A stretch of 64,000 nucleotides of DNA, taken from NCBI RefSeq assembly GCF_009659535.1, contig NZ_VJZZ01000009.1, forward strand, positions 1 to 64,000, written 5' to 3'. Numbering within the stretch: position 1 is the stretch's first letter; each line of letters opens with the position of its first letter. This DNA is from Aggregicoccus sp. 17bor-14. GTDB lineage: Bacteria > Myxococcota > Myxococcia > Myxococcales > Myxococcaceae. A program made the position numbers and the translations under genes. Under the pieces are notes generated by a model. That model worked only from the letters and a program-made list of their open reading frames with translations. It did not search any database and was not told the DNA's origin. Of the stretch, positions 27,153-36,288 are shown piece by piece.

Positions 27153-30100
27153 CGCGCGCGCTCGCCCTGGCGCTGGCGCTCGCGGCGGGAAGCGCCCTCG
27201 CGCAGGCGCCCGCGGCCGCGCCGGCGGCCCCACTTCCTGCCGACGCCCCGCTGGACCCGCGGCCGCTCATCGCCGGGGTGGAGCTGCACCTGCCGGCGGG
27301 CGTGGACACGGCGGGCCTGAGCGAGCTGGTGGCGGTGCGCGCAGGCCAGCACCTGAGCACGCGCGCCGTGCGCCGCTCCATCGAGCGGCTGTGGGCCACC
27401 GGCCGCTTCACGGACGTGGTGGCGCGGGTGCAGGAGGGGGGCGCAGGCGCCGGAGTGACGGTCGTCTTCGAGCTCACCCCCGTGAAGCAGCTCGCGGAGC
27501 TGGGCATCGTGGGCAACGTGGTGCTGCGCGACGAGCAGGTGCGCGCGGCGAGCGGCCTCGCCGAGGGCCGCCCCTTCGACCCGGACGGGCTGGACGCGGC
27601 GCTGCGCGCCATCCAGGACGCCTACCACGCCCGCGGCTACGACTCGGCCCAGGTGCAGGTGGAGCGCCGCGAGGTGCCCGGCGGCGTCTCGCTCACGCTG
27701 GTGGTGGACGAGGGGCCTCCCACGCGCGTGGCGGCCGTCACGCTCGCGGGCAGCCCCGGCCTGCCGCTGCCCGAGCTGCTCGGCGCGCTGGGGCTGCAGG
27801 TGGGCGGCGTGCTCGAGCGCGCCGCGCTCGCGGACGGGGTGGAGCGGCTGCGCACCCGGCTGCGCGAGCAGCGCTTCTACCGGGCGCGCGTGGACGAGCC
27901 GCAGGTGAAGGTGGAGGGCACCCGGGCCAGCATCTCGGTGCCGGTGCAGGCCGGCCCCCAGGTCAGCTTCCACTTCCACGGCAACCACCACTTCACGGAC
28001 GCGACCCTGCGCGACGTGCTCGCCTACGACGCGAGCGAGCCCCTGGACGCGGTGATCATCGGGCGGCTCTCGCGCCGGCTCGCCGCCTTCTACCGCCACC
28101 GCGGCTACCACTCGGTGCGCGTGGAGCCGCGCGAGGTGCCGCGCCCGGACGGCGCCGAGCTGGTGCTGGTGTTCGAGGTGGAGGAGGGGCCCCCGCTGGT
28201 GGTGCGCGAGGTGCGCTTCGAGGGCAACACCGCCTTCGACGACGAGACCCTGCGCCAGGCGCTGTTCGAGCGCGTGCGGGTGAGCGCCCCGGACACCGGC
28301 AACGCCCCGCGCCTGATGGACGACCCGCTCGCCATCGAGGGGCGCGAGCGGCGCGAGCAGCTGCGCGATGCGAACGCGCCGGACCCCTCCACCGTGTTCG
28401 TGGAGGGCCCCTACCTGGAGGCCGCGGACCTGATGACCGCGGCCTACCGCGAGCGCGGCTACCTGCAGGCCCAGGTGCGCTTCGCCGAGCTCGTGCGCGA
28501 GGAGGACACCCGCACGGCGCGCGCGCGCTTCGTGGTGCACGAGGGGCCCCAGGCGCGCGTGGCCAGCCTCACGCGCGAGGGCTTCCCGGTGGGAGGCGCG
28601 CCGCTGCCGGGCTCGCTCGCGCCGGGCTCCGTGTTCGGCTTCCCCGCGGTGGAGCGGGACCGGCTCGCGCTCGGCCACGCGCTGGGGCGCCGCGGCTACC
28701 TCTTCGCCAAGGTGGAGGCGCAGACGGACGTCTCGGCGGACGGGCGCGAGGCGCGGGTGCGCTTCCGCGCGGAGCCGGGGCCGCAGGTGCGCGTGGGGCA
28801 GATCATCCTCCAGGGGCTGGGGCGCACCGAGGAGTCCACCGTGCGCGCGAACCTCAAGGTGCGCGCGGGCGACGTGCTCGACCCCGAGGCCCTCTTCGAG
28901 ACGCAGCGCGCGCTGGTGCTGCTGGGCATCTTCCGGCAGGTGACGGTGCGCCTGCTCGCGCCGGAGACGGTGGAGCCCACCAAGGACGTGGTGGTGGAGG
29001 TGCGCGAGCGGCCGCGCATCGACGGCGAGGTGGCCGGCGGCTACTTCCTCGTGGACGGGCCCCGCGTGCAGCTGGACACGGCCTTCCCGAACGTGAACGG
29101 CAGCGGCCTCAACCTGAACGCCCGCGGCAAGCTCAACTACGTGGGCTGGAACGCGCAGGTGCTCTCCGGCGAGTTCGACTGCCCGCGCGAGTGCGAGGAG
29201 CTCACCGGCCTGCCGGGCCTCGGTGGCCAGGGCACGCTCTCGGTGGCGCAGCCGCGCCTGTACGCGCTGCTGCCCTTGGAGGTGGGCGCGCGCCTGGACG
29301 TCATCGGCGAGCGCGTGCACCGCGCCTCCTACGTGTCCACGCGCGCCGCCGCCGTGGCCAGCCTCGACTGGGCCGCCACGCGCTGGCTCTCGCTCAGCCT
29401 GCAGTACCAGCTGGAGAACAGCCGCGTGCGCCCGCTGGGCGTGGCCGGCACGGAGCTGGTGAGCAGCGGCCGCCCCGAGGAGGAGCGCACCCGCTTCGAC
29501 TACGGCGTGTTCGGCCTGCACTCGCTGCGGCCCACCGCCACGCTGGACTTCCGCAACGACCCGGTGAACCCGCGCCGCGGCCTGCTGCTCTCCACCAGCG
29601 CGGAGCTCATCCGCGGCCTGAGCGTGGCGCCCACGGACGCGCAGGGAAACCCGCTGCCGGCCTTCCCCATCAACGGGCTCAAGCTCTCGGGCACCTTCAG
29701 CGTGTACGTGCCGGCGGGCAAGCGCGCGGTGCTCGCAGCCAGCCTGCGCGGCGGCACCGTGCGGCAGCTCGAGTCCGGCGCCCGCACCATCCCGCCCAAG
29801 CGCTTCTTCCTCGGCGGCTCCACCAGCCTGCGCGGCTTCCGCGAGGACAACCTGCTGCCCGAGGACCGCCGCCGCTCGCTGCACACGCAGCTCGCCGACT
29901 GCCGCGCGCTGCTCAACCCCGCTGGCTGCTCGCAGGAGGCGCTGGTGCTGCTGGGCGGCGACAGCCTGCCCAGCCAGGGCGGTGAGCTCTTCACCCTGGC
30001 GAAGCTGGAGCTGCGCGTGCCGGTGTACCGCGCCCTGGACGTGGGCCTCTTCACCGAGGCGGGCAACCTCTGGCTGGACCCGGCCGCCTTCGACCTCGCC

Positions 30101-30244
30101 ATCCTGCGCCCGGTGGCCGGCGCGGGCCTGCGCTACAGCACGCCCGTGGGGCCGCTCGCGCTGGATGTGGGCGTGAACCTGCACCGCGACCGCGAGGTGA
30201 ACGAGCCCAGCATGCAGGTGCACTTCGCCATCGGCCTGTTCTGA
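27077..30244 (+). CDS. TamA/BamA-like outer-membrane assembly protein (Omp85)
   Basis: An Omp85-superfamily protein with repeated POTRA domains (TRAVRRSIERLWATGRFTDV and similar, about five or more over residues 60-640) and a C-terminal 16-strand barrel ending AIGLF. The barrel has the lid-loop motif GGSTSLRGFRE and GAGLRYSTPVGPLALDVG, close to the canonical VRGF and GPL motifs. The start is uncertain. GTG at 27077 overlaps tamB by 76 bases and gives a 25-residue extension before the signal peptide (ALALALALAAGSALA). A CTG at 27137 would give a conventional signal peptide. The paired TamB upstream suggests TamA function, but the POTRA count is above the usual three of TamA. BamA itself is therefore a possibility. 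Confidence 0.85.
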   Translation: MGQRAQRRGVRQPRPGAQAQLAGGVARALALALALAAGSALAQAPAAAPAAPLPADAPLDPRPLIAGVELHLPAGVDTAGLSELVAVRAGQHLSTRAVRRSIERLWATGRFTDVVARVQEGGAGAGVTVVFELTPVKQLAELGIVGNVVLRDEQVRAASGLAEGRPFDPDGLDAALRAIQDAYHARGYDSAQVQVERREVPGGVSLTLVVDEGPPTRVAAVTLAGSPGLPLPELLGALGLQVGGVLERAALADGVERLRTRLREQRFYRARVDEPQVKVEGTRASISVPVQAGPQVSFHFHGNHHFTDATLRDVLAYDASEPLDAVIIGRLSRRLAAFYRHRGYHSVRVEPREVPRPDGAELVLVFEVEEGPPLVVREVRFEGNTAFDDETLRQALFERVRVSAPDTGNAPRLMDDPLAIEGRERREQLRDANAPDPSTVFVEGPYLEAADLMTAAYRERGYLQAQVRFAELVREEDTRTARARFVVHEGPQARVASLTREGFPVGGAPLPGSLAPGSVFGFPAVERDRLALGHALGRRGYLFAKVEAQTDVSADGREARVRFRAEPGPQVRVGQIILQGLGRTEESTVRANLKVRAGDVLDPEALFETQRALVLLGIFRQVTVRLLAPETVEPTKDVVVEVRERPRIDGEVAGGYFLVDGPRVQLDTAFPNVNGSGLNLNARGKLNYVGWNAQVLSGEFDCPRECEELTGLPGLGGQGTLSVAQPRLYALLPLEVGARLDVIGERVHRASYVSTRAAAVASLDWAATRWLSLSLQYQLENSRVRPLGVAGTELVSSGRPEEERTRFDYGVFGLHSLRPTATLDFRNDPVNPRRGLLLSTSAELIRGLSVAPTDAQGNPLPAFPINGLKLSGTFSVYVPAGKRAVLAASLRGGTVRQLESGARTIPPKRFFLGGSTSLRGFREDNLLPEDRRRSLHTQLADCRALLNPAGCSQEALVLLGGDSLPSQGGELFTLAKLELRVPVYRALDVGLFTEAGNLWLDPAAFDLAILRPVAGAGLRYSTPVGPLALDVGVNLHRDREVNEPSMQVHFAIGLF

Positions 30245-30264
30245 GTGGGCTACATTGCCGCCCT

Positions 30265-31614
30265 GTGTTCTACCGGCTCGTCCAGGCAGTGGTGGCCTTC
30301 GCGGTGCGGCTCTTCTACCGGGTGCGGGTGAGCGCACCCCCGCTCGAGCCCGAGGGGTCCGTCATCTTCGTGGGCAACCACCCCAACGGGCTGATGGACC
30401 CCGCGCTCGTCTTCATCCTCACCCGGCGCAAGGTGACCTTCCTCGCCAAGGCGCCGCTCTTCGCGCTGCCGGTGCTGGGGGCGCTCCTGCGCGGGCTGGA
30501 CGCGCTGCCCGTGTTCCGCCGCCAGGACGACCCCGGCCAGATGAACCGCAACGAGGGCACCTTCGAGGCCGCCACGGGCGCGCTCGTCGAGGGACGCGCG
30601 CTCACGCTGTTTCCCGAGGGCAAGAGCCACTCGGAGCCGGGGCTCGCGGAGCTGAAGACGGGCGCGGCGCGCATCGCGTTTCGCGCCCAGGCGCGCGGGG
30701 CGCGGGTGCGCATCGTGCCGGTGGGGCTCACCTACGCGGAGAAGCACCGCTTCCGCAGCGAGGTGCTCATCGACGTGGGGCCCGCCATCGAGGTCGCGGA
30801 CTTCTCCGTGCCTTCGGGCGAGGGCGAGGGCGAGGTCGCGGCGGTGCAGCGGCTCACCGAGCGCATTGCGCAGGCCCTGAAGGAGCGCACCCTGAACCTC
30901 GCCGCCTGGGAGGACCTGCCGCTGGTGCGCACCGCGGAGCAGCTCTACGCCCTGCGCCAGGGCGAGCGGCCGGCCTCCGAGCGGCTGCGCACCTGGGCGC
31001 GCGGCCTGGAGCTGTTCCGCGCGGAGCAGCCCGCGCGCTTCGAGGCCGTGCGCGCCGAGCTCGTCGGCTTCCAGCGCCGGCTCGCCCTGGTGCGCGCGGA
31101 CCCCTCGGACCTCGCGCTGGGCTACCGCCCGGCGGAGGTGGCGCGCTTCGTGGGCAACAACCTCGCCTCGCTGCTGCTCGGCCTGCCGCTCTTCGCGCTC
31201 GGGGTGCTGCTCTACGTGCTGCCCTTCCAGCTGCCGCGGGCCTGGGTGCGGCTGCAGCGCACGGAGCTGGACGTGCAGGCCACGGTGAAGTTCCTGGGCT
31301 CGCTCGTGCTGGCGCCGCTGTGGTGGGCGCTGCTGACCTTCGTCGCCTGGCGCGTGGCGGGCCCCGCGTGGGCGCTGCTCGTCTTCGCCGCGGCGCTGCC
31401 GCTCGCGCTCTTCACCCGCTACTTCCTCGCGCGCTGGCGCGAGGTGCTGCGCGACGTGGCCGTCTTCTTCGCGCTCGGCAGCCGCGCGCGGCTCAAGGCG
31501 CGCCTCCTGCAAGAGGGCGCGCGGCTCTCGGCAGAGGTGGAGCGGCTCGCCGGCGAGTACGGCCCGCGCGTCAGCCCGCCGCAGCCGGGCGCGCCGGCGG
31601 CGGAGGCGCGCTGA
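30265..31614 (+). CDS. PlsC-like glycerolipid acyltransferase, HX5D type
   Basis: A 449-residue protein starting at GTG. The N-terminal half has acyltransferase motifs: NHPNGLMDP (an HX5D spacing instead of the HX4D of PlsC), FRRQDDPGQMNRNEGTF, LFPEGKSHSEP and IVPVGLTY. This spacing and the EGTF element are seen in eukaryote-like glycerol-3-phosphate/dihydroxyacetone-phosphate acyltransferases. The C-terminal half has a helical region and two or three membrane helices (about residues 295-395). It probably acylates glycerol-3-phosphate or lysophospholipid. It starts 20 bases after the TamA-like gene, giving a TamB-TamA-acyltransferase run. Its last 44 bases overlap the convergent MFS gene. Confidence 0.82.
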   Translation: MFYRLVQAVVAFAVRLFYRVRVSAPPLEPEGSVIFVGNHPNGLMDPALVFILTRRKVTFLAKAPLFALPVLGALLRGLDALPVFRRQDDPGQMNRNEGTFEAATGALVEGRALTLFPEGKSHSEPGLAELKTGAARIAFRAQARGARVRIVPVGLTYAEKHRFRSEVLIDVGPAIEVADFSVPSGEGEGEVAAVQRLTERIAQALKERTLNLAAWEDLPLVRTAEQLYALRQGERPASERLRTWARGLELFRAEQPARFEAVRAELVGFQRRLALVRADPSDLALGYRPAEVARFVGNNLASLLLGLPLFALGVLLYVLPFQLPRAWVRLQRTELDVQATVKFLGSLVLAPLWWALLTFVAWRVAGPAWALLVFAAALPLALFTRYFLARWREVLRDVAVFFALGSRARLKARLLQEGARLSAEVERLAGEYGPRVSPPQPGAPAAEAR

Positions 31615-32857
31615 AGGGCGCAGGGGGCCGCGCGAGCTGCTCACCCAGCCAGCGCGAGGCCACCAGCAGGGCCGCGCCGCCGAAGAGCACGGGCACCGCG
31701 TTGAGCTCGATGGCGAGCCCGTAGGAGCCCGCATCCGCGATGGCCCCGATGGCGGTGGGGGAGAGCGCATCGCCCAGCAGGTGGATGCACAGCACGTTGA
31801 AGCCCATGGCGAAGGCGCGGAAGGCCGGCGGCACGCAGTTCACGATCGCCGCGTTGATGGGCCCGCTGTTGAGGAAGAGGAGGAACTGCGCCACGAACAC
31901 CGCCGCGCAGATGGGCCAGAAGCCCTGCACCTTCGCCGCGAGGTAGATGAAGGGGGCCGCGCCCAGCAGCCCGAAGCCCGACATGCGCAGGCCACCGCCC
32001 GCGCGCCGGCGGTCCAGCCGGTCTCCGAGCCGCCCGCCCACCAGCGTGCCCACGATGCCCGCGAGCACCGTCACCACGCCCAGCACCAGGCCCGCGTTGT
32101 CCTCGGCGAAGCCGCGCTCGCGCACGAGGAAGGTGGGCATCCACACCGCGATGCCGCCGATGGAGAAGGTCATCAGCGTGTAGCCCAGCGTCGTCGCCCA
32201 GAAGGCGCGGTTGCGCGCGAGCCCCTTGAGGCCCACGAGGAAGGGCAGCTTCACCTCCGCGTCCGGCCCGTCCATGGCGCCGCGGCGCGGCTCCCACATG
32301 GTGAAGGCGAGCAGCGCGAGCAGCAGGCCCGGCACGCCCGCCGCGTAGAAGGCCACGTTCCAGGAGTAGGCCTTGGTGAGCCAGCCGCCCAGCACGTAGC
32401 CCAGGCCCGCGCCCACCGGGATGGCCACGTAGAAGAAGGCCAGCTTCGCGGTGCGCTCGTCGCGCGGGTAGAGGTCCGAGATGATGGAGGGCGCCACCGC
32501 GCCGTAGCCCGCCTCGCCGACGCCAATCACACAGCGCGCGACGAGCAGCATGCCGAAGGAGGTGGCGAGGCCCGAGGCCCCCGTGGCGAGGCTCCACAGG
32601 AGCACGCTGCCGCCCACCAGGAGCTTTCTCGGCAGCCGGTCCCCGAGGAAGCCCCCCAGCGGCGAGGCCACCATGAACACCACGATGAAGAGCGAGGCGA
32701 GCAGGCCGCCCTGCTTGCCGCTCAGGCCGAACTGCTCCTGGATGCGCGGCATCGCCACCGCGATGACGTAGCGGTCCAGGTAGTTCACCAGGTTGATGAG
32801 CGTCAGCACGAACAGCGCGAAGCCTGCGCGGCGGGAGACGGAAGCGGCAGCGCTCAT
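31571..32857 (-). CDS. Major facilitator superfamily transporter, Spinster-like
   Basis: A 428-residue transporter with twelve predicted helices. Signature pieces include LINLVNYLDRYVIAVAMP at the first helix, the loop 2-3 motif GGFLGDRLPRKLLV, and GEAGYGAVAPSIISDLYP in helix 5. The NYLDR and GEA motifs are typical of Spinster-type MFS members, which carry lipids or organic anions. The substrate here cannot be deduced. ATG at 32857 overlaps the ppx stop by four bases (ATGA), and a GGAGG ribosome-binding site lies upstream. It is the last gene of the tol-aminotransferase-ppx run, and its 3' end overlaps the convergent acyltransferase gene by 44 bases. Confidence 0.87.
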   Translation of the reverse strand: MSAAASVSRRAGFALFVLTLINLVNYLDRYVIAVAMPRIQEQFGLSGKQGGLLASLFIVVFMVASPLGGFLGDRLPRKLLVGGSVLLWSLATGASGLATSFGMLLVARCVIGVGEAGYGAVAPSIISDLYPRDERTAKLAFFYVAIPVGAGLGYVLGGWLTKAYSWNVAFYAAGVPGLLLALLAFTMWEPRRGAMDGPDAEVKLPFLVGLKGLARNRAFWATTLGYTLMTFSIGGIAVWMPTFLVRERGFAEDNAGLVLGVVTVLAGIVGTLVGGRLGDRLDRRRAGGGLRMSGFGLLGAAPFIYLAAKVQGFWPICAAVFVAQFLLFLNSGPINAAIVNCVPPAFRAFAMGFNVLCIHLLGDALSPTAIGAIADAGSYGLAIELNAVPVLFGGAALLVASRWLGEQLARPPAPFSAPPPPARPAAAG

Positions 32858-33810
32858 GACGGGACTCCTCCGAAGCGGTGGGCGAGCAGGCCCCAGCGAA
32901 GCCCGCGGTCGCTCACCCGCAGGCTCGTGAGCCCCAGCGCGCGCACCGCGCACAGGAGGATGAGCGCGCCCGCGGGCACCACGTCCGCGCGCTTGGGCTG
33001 CAGGCCGGGCAGGGCACGGCGCTCGGCGAGCGGCAGGCGCCAGAGCAGGTCGGTGAGGCGCTCGAGCTCCGCGAGCGACAGCGTGCCCGCGTGCACGCGC
33101 TCGGCGTCGTAGGGCTCCACGCGGTGCTGCACGGCGTAGAGCGTGGTGACGGTGCCGGCCACGCCCACCAGGCTCGCGCCCGCGGGAGGCGGGGGGAGGG
33201 CGGAGAAGGTCTGCGCGAGCAGCGCCTCCATCTGCGCCCGCTCGCTGGCCTGCGGCGGATCCGCGCGCACGAGCCGCTCGGTGAGCCGCACCGCGCCCAC
33301 GTCGAAGCTGTGGCGGAAGGCCACCTGCCCCTGCGCATCCCCTGCGGCTCCATAGATGAACTCGGTGGAGCCCCCGCCGATGTCGATGACGAGCAGCGGG
33401 CCTGCCGCCCCGGCCGCGAAGTCCGCGTGCACGGCGGCGAAGGAGAGCTGCGCCTCGAGCGCGCCGGAGATGATCTCCACGCTCAGGCCCGCGCGGGTGC
33501 GCGCGGCCTCGAGGAAGTCCTTGCCGTTGTGCGCATCTCGCGCGGCGCTGGTGGCGGACACCGCGATGTCCCGGGCGCCCAGCGCGCGCGCCTCCTGGGC
33601 GAAAGCCTCCAGCACCCGCAGCGTGTCCTCCATGCCCGCGGGCGAGAGGACGCGGCTCTGGTCCACGCCGCGGCCCAGACGGGTGATCTCCGCGCGCTCG
33701 CTCACGGCGGTGAAGCGCCCGTCCGCCTGGCGCTCGGCCACGAGGAGGAGGACGGAGTTGGTGCCGATGTCGATGGTGGCGAAGCGGGGAGCGGCGGGGG
33801 GCTGCGGCAT
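32854..33810 (-). CDS. Ppx/GppA family exopolyphosphatase or pppGpp phosphatase
   Basis: A 318-residue ASKHA-fold enzyme consisting only of the Ppx/GppA domain, with phosphate loops ATIDIGTNSVLLLVAE near the N-terminus, VIDIGGGSTEFIYG in the middle and GVAGTVTTL. The Glu in SGALEAQLSF matches the catalytic region. Long Ppx and GppA proteins have a C-terminal HD-like domain of about 180 residues, and this protein stops before it. Short forms are common in Deltaproteobacteria and may prefer short polyphosphate or pppGpp. It begins ten bases after the aminotransferase stop and overlaps the MFS start by four bases, so it is a coupled member of the tol run. Confidence 0.92.
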   Translation of the reverse strand: MPQPPAAPRFATIDIGTNSVLLLVAERQADGRFTAVSERAEITRLGRGVDQSRVLSPAGMEDTLRVLEAFAQEARALGARDIAVSATSAARDAHNGKDFLEAARTRAGLSVEIISGALEAQLSFAAVHADFAAGAAGPLLVIDIGGGSTEFIYGAAGDAQGQVAFRHSFDVGAVRLTERLVRADPPQASERAQMEALLAQTFSALPPPPAGASLVGVAGTVTTLYAVQHRVEPYDAERVHAGTLSLAELERLTDLLWRLPLAERRALPGLQPKRADVVPAGALILLCAVRALGLTSLRVSDRGLRWGLLAHRFGGVPS

Positions 33811-33820
33811 GGCCCCGAGT

Positions 33821-35017
33821 CTAGACGGGATTGGCCAGCAGCGTGACGAGCGCGTCGCCCAGCCGCTCGTACTCCGAGGGCGTGTTGTACAGCTGCGCGG
33901 AGATGCGCACGTGGCGGCGCGGGCGGCGGGGGAAGTTCACCACCGGCACCTCGATGCGGTGCTCGAAGTAGAGCCGGTCCTGAAGCGGGTCCAGGAAGAG
34001 CGGCGCCCGCGGCTCGTAGGGCGCTGCGTCCGGCAGGGCGACGGCGGCCATGGAGCCCACCATCTCGTCCGGGCAGAGCGGAGGGGTGCCCAGGCGCGCG
34101 CTCAGCTCCGCGCGGGCCACCAGGGCCTTCGCGCGGTTGTCCTCCATCACGCCGGACCAGCCGCCGGGCACCATGCCGCCCATGAGTGAGAGCGCCTTGG
34201 GCACGCAGAGGAAGGGCGTGTAGTCGTCCGTGCCGGTGAAGTCGAAGTCCAGCCGGAACTGCGAGCGATCCTGCCGCCCCGAGTTGAAGCCGTGGCTGAT
34301 GGACAGCGGGCGGATGGCCTTCTGCAGGTCGCGGCGCACGTGCAGGAAGGCCGCGCCCTTGGGGGCGCACACCCACTTGTGCAGGTTGCCCGTGTAGTAG
34401 GCCGCGCCCAGCGTCTCCAGATTCAGGGGCAGCATGCCGGGGGCGTGCGCGCCGTCCACCAGCGTCTCCACGCCGCGCTCGCGCAGCTGCTGCACCAGGC
34501 GCTCCACGGGGAGCACCAGCGCGGTGGGGCTGGTCACGTGATCGATGAGCAGCAGGCGGGTGCGCGGGGTGACGCGCGCGAGCACCGCCTCCACCACCGC
34601 GTCCGCGCTCGGTACGGGCCAGGGCAGGGGCGCCACCACCACCTTCGCGCCCCAGAGGTCCGCGGCGTGCTGCAGCGCATTGCGCGAGGCGTTGTACTCG
34701 TGGTCGACCGTGAGGAGCTCGTCGCCGGGGCTGAAGCGCAGGGAGCGCAGCACCGTGTTCACGCCGGTGGTGGCGTTGGGCACGAAGGCGAGGTCGTCCG
34801 CGTGCGCACCGAGGAAGGTGGCCAGCTGGGCGCGCGCGCGGTCCAGCAGCTCCTCCAGGTCGCGGTGCATGAAGCGCACGGGTCCCGCCTCGAGCCGGGC
34901 CCGCAGCTGCGCCTGGTGCTCGAGCACCAGGGTGGGGCAGGCGCCGAAGGCGCCGTGGTTCAGGTAGGTGACCTCGGGGTCGAGGCTCCAGAAGGGGCGG
35001 AAGGCGCTGTCGCTCAT
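33821..35017 (-). CDS. Class V PLP-dependent aminotransferase, isopenicillin-N-epimerase-like
   Basis: A 398-residue fold-type I PLP enzyme. Near the N-terminus is VTYLNHGAFGACP, the phosphate-binding loop region has FVPNATTGVNTVLRSL, the cofactor Asp/His is in LVDGAHAPGML, and the Schiff-base lysine is in GNLHKWVCAPKGAAFL. This NLHKW form is typical of the isopenicillin N epimerase-like and hercynylcysteine lyase-like branch (not NifS desulfurases, which have a mobile Cys loop). The substrate cannot be predicted. The start overlaps the tolB stop by four bases (ATGA), so it is translationally coupled to the Tol genes, an unusual neighbour whose link to envelope function is unclear. Confidence 0.9.
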   Translation of the reverse strand: MSDSAFRPFWSLDPEVTYLNHGAFGACPTLVLEHQAQLRARLEAGPVRFMHRDLEELLDRARAQLATFLGAHADDLAFVPNATTGVNTVLRSLRFSPGDELLTVDHEYNASRNALQHAADLWGAKVVVAPLPWPVPSADAVVEAVLARVTPRTRLLLIDHVTSPTALVLPVERLVQQLRERGVETLVDGAHAPGMLPLNLETLGAAYYTGNLHKWVCAPKGAAFLHVRRDLQKAIRPLSISHGFNSGRQDRSQFRLDFDFTGTDDYTPFLCVPKALSLMGGMVPGGWSGVMEDNRAKALVARAELSARLGTPPLCPDEMVGSMAAVALPDAAPYEPRAPLFLDPLQDRLYFEHRIEVPVVNFPRRPRRHVRISAQLYNTPSEYERLGDALVTLLANPV

Positions 35018-36288
35018 CGGGCGCTCGCCGTGCCCCAGTCCGGGGTGAGGTGTGTGCCCGGGTCCATGGGAAGGGGCACCTGGTTGTTGCCGTCCGCGGT
35101 CATCACGTAGAGGCGCGCGGGGCCGGTGCGGGTGGAGCTGAAGACGATGAGCCGGCCGTTGGGCGAGAAGCTGGGCTCCTCGTTGTTGCCCTGGTCCTGG
35201 GTGAGGCGGGTGATGACCCCGGTGTCCACGTTCACCGTGAAGAGGTCGAAGGCGTTGCGCTCGTCGCGCGCGGTGAAGGCGATGAGGTCGCCGCGCGGGC
35301 TCCAGTCCGGGGTCTGGTTGTAGTTGCCGCGGAAGGTGAGGCGGCGCACGCCGGTGCCGTCCGCGTTCATCACGTACACCTGGGGGCTGCCGCCGCGGTT
35401 GGAGACGAAGGCGAGCCGGCGCCCGTCCGGGCTCCAGCTGGGGCTGGTGTTGATGCCGAAGCCGTCCGTGATGCGCTTCTTGCCGCTGCCGTCCGCGGCC
35501 GCCACGTAGAGGTGCGCCCCCTCGCCCTCGGCGAGCGCGTAGGCGATGCGGCTGCCGTCCGGCGAGTAGGCCACGCCGGTGAGCATCTGGCGCGCCTGCA
35601 CCAGCGGCACGGGCGCCGCGCCCCCATGGCTCACGAAGAGGTCCGGCTGCCCGCTGCGGTAGGTGGTGAAGGCCACGTCCCCGTTGGGCGCCACGGTGGG
35701 CAGCAGGTTGATGCCGCCCTGGGTGAGGGGCTTCGCGTTGCGCCCGTCCCAGTCCGCGACGAAGACGTCGCGGTTGGGGCCGGCCTTGCGCACGAAGGTG
35801 AGCCGCGAGGTGTAGGGGCCGGGCTCGCGGGTGAGGTGGCGGTAGAGCGCGTCCGCGAGCGCGTGGGCGAGCGCGCGCGGCTGCGTGGGGCCGAGCGCGA
35901 CCTTGAAGTCCTCGCGGCCGCTGCCCACGCTGAAGAGGCGCAGCTCGCCGCGCAGCTGCTCGCCCGAGCCCGTGAGCGCCACCTTCACCAGGCTGTCCGC
36001 GCCCACGTCGGCCCAGCGCGCGAAGTTGATGCTGCCCGCGGTGAGGCCCTCCTTCGCGTCCGCGAGGAAGCCCTTGCGGTCGAGCACCTGGAAGAGGCCG
36101 CTCGCGGCGAGGTCGAAGCTCATCGCCTCGTCGAAGGCGGGGGCGCTCGGCTGCGCGCCCGCGTCCGCGAGCGGCTGCGGGTAGGCGAGCGGGAGCGGGC
36201 GGAAGTTCGCGCCGGAGATCTGGATGACGGGCGCCTGCGCGAGCGCGAGCGCGGGCAGGAGGAGGGCGGCGAGGAGCAGGGCTTTCAC
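35014..36288 (-). CDS. tolB: Tol-Pal system periplasmic beta-propeller TolB
   Basis: TolB is the periplasmic partner of Pal and TolA in constricting the outer membrane at division. The 424-residue precursor has a signal peptide (MKALLLAALLLPALALA, cleaved before QAP), an N-terminal domain (about residues 25-160) with DLAASGLFQVLDRKGFL, and a propeller with repeated SPDG or SPNG turns (ISPSWSPDGRRLAFVSNRGG, QTPDWSPRGDLIAF and EPSFSPNGRLIVFSS). ATG at 36288 overlaps the preceding tolA/tonB stop by four bases. No pal gene follows. The next gene is an aminotransferase. Confidence 0.95.
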   Translation of the reverse strand: MKALLLAALLLPALALAQAPVIQISGANFRPLPLAYPQPLADAGAQPSAPAFDEAMSFDLAASGLFQVLDRKGFLADAKEGLTAGSINFARWADVGADSLVKVALTGSGEQLRGELRLFSVGSGREDFKVALGPTQPRALAHALADALYRHLTREPGPYTSRLTFVRKAGPNRDVFVADWDGRNAKPLTQGGINLLPTVAPNGDVAFTTYRSGQPDLFVSHGGAAPVPLVQARQMLTGVAYSPDGSRIAYALAEGEGAHLYVAAADGSGKKRITDGFGINTSPSWSPDGRRLAFVSNRGGSPQVYVMNADGTGVRRLTFRGNYNQTPDWSPRGDLIAFTARDERNAFDLFTVNVDTGVITRLTQDQGNNEEPSFSPNGRLIVFSSTRTGPARLYVMTADGNNQVPLPMDPGTHLTPDWGTASAR

